64,000 nt of DNA from Psychrobacter immobilis. GTDB taxonomy: Bacteria; Pseudomonadota; Gammaproteobacteria; Pseudomonadales; Moraxellaceae. The stretch lies in contig NZ_CAJGZJ010000001.1 of NCBI RefSeq assembly GCF_904846225.1, positions 124,001 to 188,000 of the forward strand, in the 5' to 3' direction. Below the pieces are notes generated by a model, which saw only the letters and a list, made by a program, of their open reading frames with translations, was not told the DNA's origin and ran no database searches. The position numbers and the translations under genes are program-made. Below are positions 61,627 to 64,000 of the stretch, one piece after another. Each line of letters begins with the position of its first letter. The first letter of the stretch is position 1.

Positions 61627-61759
61627 GATAGCCAAAACACTCTAAGCACGCGACGGTACTGCTGCTATCAATTTTTTATAGCCTTTGTCTACGCAAGCAA
61701 GCAAGCAAAATTAATAGCAACAGTGCATGATGTATCAATATTACTTTTCACTGACGATA
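61627..61759 (+). repeat. Dispersed palindromic element, copy at 61.6 kb
   Basis: 133 bp from GATAGCCA to TGACGATA. It aligns throughout with the minus strand of the 38.9-kb copy (GGTACTGCTGCT, then GCAAGCAAGCAAG, then GATGTATCAATATTAC) and in the core with the other copies. It lies in the ftsZ-lpxC spacer, beyond the ftsZ terminator. Confidence 0.75.
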
Positions 61760-61785
61760 TATAAGCAAAAAATATCTATCGGCAC

Positions 61786-61816
61786 AAAAAAGCCAGCGAT
61801 TCGACGCTGGCTTTTT
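61786..61816 (-). terminator. Rho-independent terminator of ftsZ
   Basis: AAAAAAGCCAGCG and CGCTGGCTTTTT form a long stem around ATTCGA, ending in T on the minus strand about 25 bases after the ftsZ stop. Confidence 0.93.
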
Positions 61817-61839
61817 CTCATTCGTAATCACTATAAAGA

Positions 61840-63039
61840 CTATTTGTTTTGTTGGCGCTTTAGATAGTCTTGAATGCTGTTGGTTTTGGTTTTAGGCTGC
61901 TCTTGAGGTGCGTTTGAGCGTGCCGTACTGTCTTGATACATCTGAGCTTGCGATTGCTTTTGGCTGTTTAGAGCACTGGTATGCACGTTAGGATCAACAG
62001 GCTGTGTGCTGTTTACAGAAGGAACTGGCTGCTCCACTGCTTCAGGCTCTTGACCTGCATTCTCATCTAGCGTCAAACCAGTGGCGATAACCGTTACATG
62101 CAAGTCATCACCCATTTTTTCATCAATCACAGAACCATAGAAAATGTGAGCATCGTCGATATCTGTAATTTCTTCAACGATTACACTGATTTTGCTCAGC
62201 TCATCCAATGATAATGACTCAGAAGAAATCACGTTGACCAGTAGACCTTTTGCATTTTCTAGGCGTAGGTCATCAAGTAATGGCGATCTGATGGCTTTTT
62301 CTGTCGCTTGACGTGCACGATCATCGCCACTTGCGCGGCCAATACCCATCATTGCATGACCTTTAGCAGTCATCGCTGTACGGATATCGTTAAAGTCAAT
62401 ATTGATTATACCTTCGCTAGCGATGGTCTCAGCAATACCTTGAACCGCATGCAATAAAACATCATCCGCTTTTTTGAAAGCATCTTGCATAGAGATGTTG
62501 CCGTAGACACTCATTAATTTATCATTTGGAATAGTAATGATAGAGTCGACGAAGTTAGTCAGCTGCTCGATACCAGCTTTGGCGGCTTTGACACGTTTAC
62601 CACCTTCAAACTTGAATGGCGTGGTCACAACAGCGACTGTCAACACTTCCATTTCTTTAGCAATACGGGCAATCACTGGCGCTGCACCTGTACCAGTACC
62701 GCCGCCCATGCCAGCAGTGATGAATACCATATCTGCATGTTCAAGTAATGCACGGATTGCATCTTCTTCGCTTTCTGCTGCTTCACGTCCAACTTCTGGA
62801 TTCGCACCTGCGCCTAGACCACGATTTGTTTTTGCGCCAAGTTGTAACTTATGCGGAGCAGTTAAACGGTCAAGCGCTTGTTTATCCGTGTTAGCACAGA
62901 CGAACGTTACACCCCTAATTCCTTGTTGTACCATATGTTCAACCGCATTACCGCCACCACCACCCACACCGAATACAGTGAAGCTTGCTTGGCCGTTATT
63001 TTGAGGCTGATTATCATCTGGCATGGTGTATTTTGACAT
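61840..63039 (-). CDS. ftsZ: Cell division protein FtsZ
   Basis: The tubulin-like GTPase that forms the Z ring. The 399-residue protein has FTVFGVGGGGGNAVEHM, the tubulin signature GGGTGTGAAPVIA, TVAVVTTPFKFEG and the T7 loop NIDFNDIRTAM with catalytic Asp. A Gln/Pro-rich linker (about 320-385) precedes the C-terminal peptide QDYLKRQQNK, which is a variant of the usual FtsA/ZipA-binding motif. I chose the ATG at 63039 with GGAG ten bases ahead; an upstream ATG at 63114 is less likely. Confidence 0.97.
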   Translation of the reverse strand: MSKYTMPDDNQPQNNGQASFTVFGVGGGGGNAVEHMVQQGIRGVTFVCANTDKQALDRLTAPHKLQLGAKTNRGLGAGANPEVGREAAESEEDAIRALLEHADMVFITAGMGGGTGTGAAPVIARIAKEMEVLTVAVVTTPFKFEGGKRVKAAKAGIEQLTNFVDSIITIPNDKLMSVYGNISMQDAFKKADDVLLHAVQGIAETIASEGIINIDFNDIRTAMTAKGHAMMGIGRASGDDRARQATEKAIRSPLLDDLRLENAKGLLVNVISSESLSLDELSKISVIVEEITDIDDAHIFYGSVIDEKMGDDLHVTVIATGLTLDENAGQEPEAVEQPVPSVNSTQPVDPNVHTSALNSQKQSQAQMYQDSTARSNAPQEQPKTKTNSIQDYLKRQQNK

Positions 63040-63368
63040 AAAAAAGATTCTCCAGTTGCAGATAGCGTAGTGTTCGATACGTGGTAGCGCACTCATGGAA
63101 CGCGCTATCGACACACTATATATAAATGTATTTAAATAAAATAGGGCTATGGATTAAACCGTTCAGTTTGGACAAAATATGTCATCGCCGATCAGGGTAT
63201 TACTTTTAATACTACATCATTTTTAAATCAAATTATTTGGTGCATTTTATAAAGTGTTGACCTTTTAAAAATTTAGGTCTTCTTTAAATCTTATAATTTT
63301 TAAATCTTATAAATAGGTGCTTTATAAATAGATACTTTTTGAATAAATAAGCATCTTTTAACATAACG
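63040..63368. other. ftsA-ftsZ spacer, 329 bp
   Basis: Unusually long for this gene pair. It is AT-rich and contains TAAATCTTATAA twice with a 16-base step (around 63284-63311). Likely holds dedicated ftsZ promoters. No gene. Confidence 0.6.
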
Positions 63369-64000
63369 CTATAAGATTTTTTTTAGTACGCTCGCAAAAC
63401 GTTGTCCTGCACTTTGAAAAACCCCGGTTACTCGATTTTTTTGAATCGCGTTAGATTCACTTTTTTCACTACGGCGGAACTGCTCACTTTGACTATATAG
63501 TAGTGTGCCAAATGCCGTTTGATAAGCCCGATCATTCACTTGAGTATTAAGCTGCTTAAATGATTCATCATTATCAAAATGATTATAAGCACTGATCGCA
63601 GGGTGAGTATTGGTCAATACCACTGGCATTTTCAGCAGTTTTTTGGCAAAAGGAATCATTCCTTTAATCGCACTGCCACCACCAGTAAGTACAATACCTT
63701 TATCAATATAGCCTATGAGGCCCGCCTCATGTAATTGACGAGCAACTTCCGTAAATATCTGAACGTAACGAGCTTCGATGATACGTGCTAGGTTATAAAC
63801 GCCAATATTAATCTCATCATTTGATCCTTGCGGCTTAAAGATAAAAAATGAGCTTGGATCAACACTATTGACATCAACCGTACCATGGGTCTTTTTGAGC
63901 TTTTCTGCTTCAATCATTGAGATACCAAAGTCAGCTGAGATATCCATCGTTACTTCATGGCTACCCGTCGCAATACAATGGGTAAAAATCAGCTTGTTTT
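63369..64000 (-). CDS. ftsA: Cell division protein FtsA, C-terminal part (cut by the window edge)
   Basis: FtsA is the actin-like protein that ties FtsZ to the membrane. The open reading frame runs off the right edge of the window; the visible 210 residues start NKLIFTHCIATGSHEVTMDI and include the FtsA-type DFGISMIEAEKLKKTHG and the ATP-site strand GIVLTGGGSAIKGMI. The C-terminal amphipathic helix (GQRFASVLKKIL) is the expected membrane-targeting sequence. The true start is beyond the window; the Met at 63947 is internal. Confidence 0.93.
   Translation of the reverse strand, partial: NKLIFTHCIATGSHEVTMDISADFGISMIEAEKLKKTHGTVDVNSVDPSSFFIFKPQGSNDEINIGVYNLARIIEARYVQIFTEVARQLHEAGLIGYIDKGIVLTGGGSAIKGMIPFAKKLLKMPVVLTNTHPAISAYNHFDNDESFKQLNTQVNDRAYQTAFGTLLYSQSEQFRRSEKSESNAIQKNRVTGVFQSAGQRFASVLKKIL

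Larger units (their letters stand above)
61357..61839. other. ftsZ-lpxC spacer, 483 bp
   Basis: Gene-free. It contains a palindromic element (61627-61759) and the ftsZ terminator (61786-61816). The remaining 270 bases before lpxC must hold its promoter; no strong consensus was seen. Confidence 0.65.

Noticed and set aside
61425-61649. A 74-codon minus-strand frame in the ftsZ-lpxC spacer
   Set aside because: Overlaps the repeat element, has no ribosome binding site and looks random.
62537-63004. A 155-codon plus-strand frame opposite ftsZ
   Set aside because: Antisense to a certain gene, with low-complexity Ser/Pro content.
1-64000. tRNA, rRNA, CRISPR arrays, prophage or integrative elements
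   Set aside because: I looked in the spacers and saw no cloverleaf-like sequence, no regularly spaced repeats and no integrase, capsid or transposase gene.

Overview
The window is bacterial chromosome of moderate-to-low GC and almost entirely housekeeping. The proteins (YciB, YpjD, the TIGR03643-type protein, a C13 peptidase, a SpoT with a worn-out synthetase domain, a giant Ig-like lipoprotein, DciA) and the AT-rich spacers point to the gammaproteobacterial family Moraxellaceae, most likely Psychrobacter. I see no prophage, integrase, transposase, CRISPR array, rRNA or tRNA.

Layout. 0.2-6 kb: yciB, a coupled YciI/membrane-protein pair, mnmC, a YiaA-type membrane protein, then an anchored protein and a lipoprotein. 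6-12.3 kb, all minus: tsaB, uppP, rsmJ, a small frameshifted membrane gene, ubiA, DUF4112, with ffh just upstream. 12.7-20.6 kb: ypjD, purU and a 5.7-kb lipoprotein gene built of Ig-like repeats. 21-31.8 kb: rpmB-rpmG, small membrane proteins, rpe, S-formylglutathione hydrolase, a membrane-bound caspase-like C13 peptidase, htpG, a thioesterase and ispH. 32.1-43.4 kb, all plus: gmk, rpoZ, spoT, ridA, priA, a zinc-type CDF exporter, an unknown protein and a KefC-type antiporter. 43.5-50.3 kb: a DUF2628-like protein, trmB, a 1.06-kb gene-free AT-rich stretch with DnaA-box-like sites, recA-recX and a DASS anion transporter. 50.6-58.4 kb: YidB-like protein, sdhE-ygfX, and the conserved yhbY / rlmE-ftsH-folP block, then a DOMON-like protein. 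58.6-64 kb: CHAP-domain protein, dciA, and the end of the division cluster (ftsA, partial at the window edge, ftsZ, lpxC).

Functional themes: cell envelope and division (uppP, lpxC, ftsA, ftsZ, ftsH, CHAP protein), translation and RNA modification (mnmC, tsaB, rsmJ, trmB, rlmE, yhbY, rpmB, rpmG, ffh), stringent response (gmk-rpoZ-spoT), and DNA repair/replication restart (priA, recA, recX, dciA).

The most interesting non-genic signal is a family of five dispersed, imperfectly palindromic elements of about 133-155 bp with short inverted ends (TATAGTCA / TGACTATA), at 38.9, 43.4, 52.6, 57.5 and 61.6 kb, plus a 46-bp internally deleted derivative at 5.9 kb. They look like a MITE-type family. 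One supplies the last codons and stop of folP; another fills a convergent gene junction almost exactly. Other points to check are the single-base frameshift in the small gene before ubiA, a 16-bp perfect hairpin after rpoZ, a terminator-like hairpin in the gmk leader, a hairpin just upstream of rpmB, and the SpoT pseudo-synthetase.
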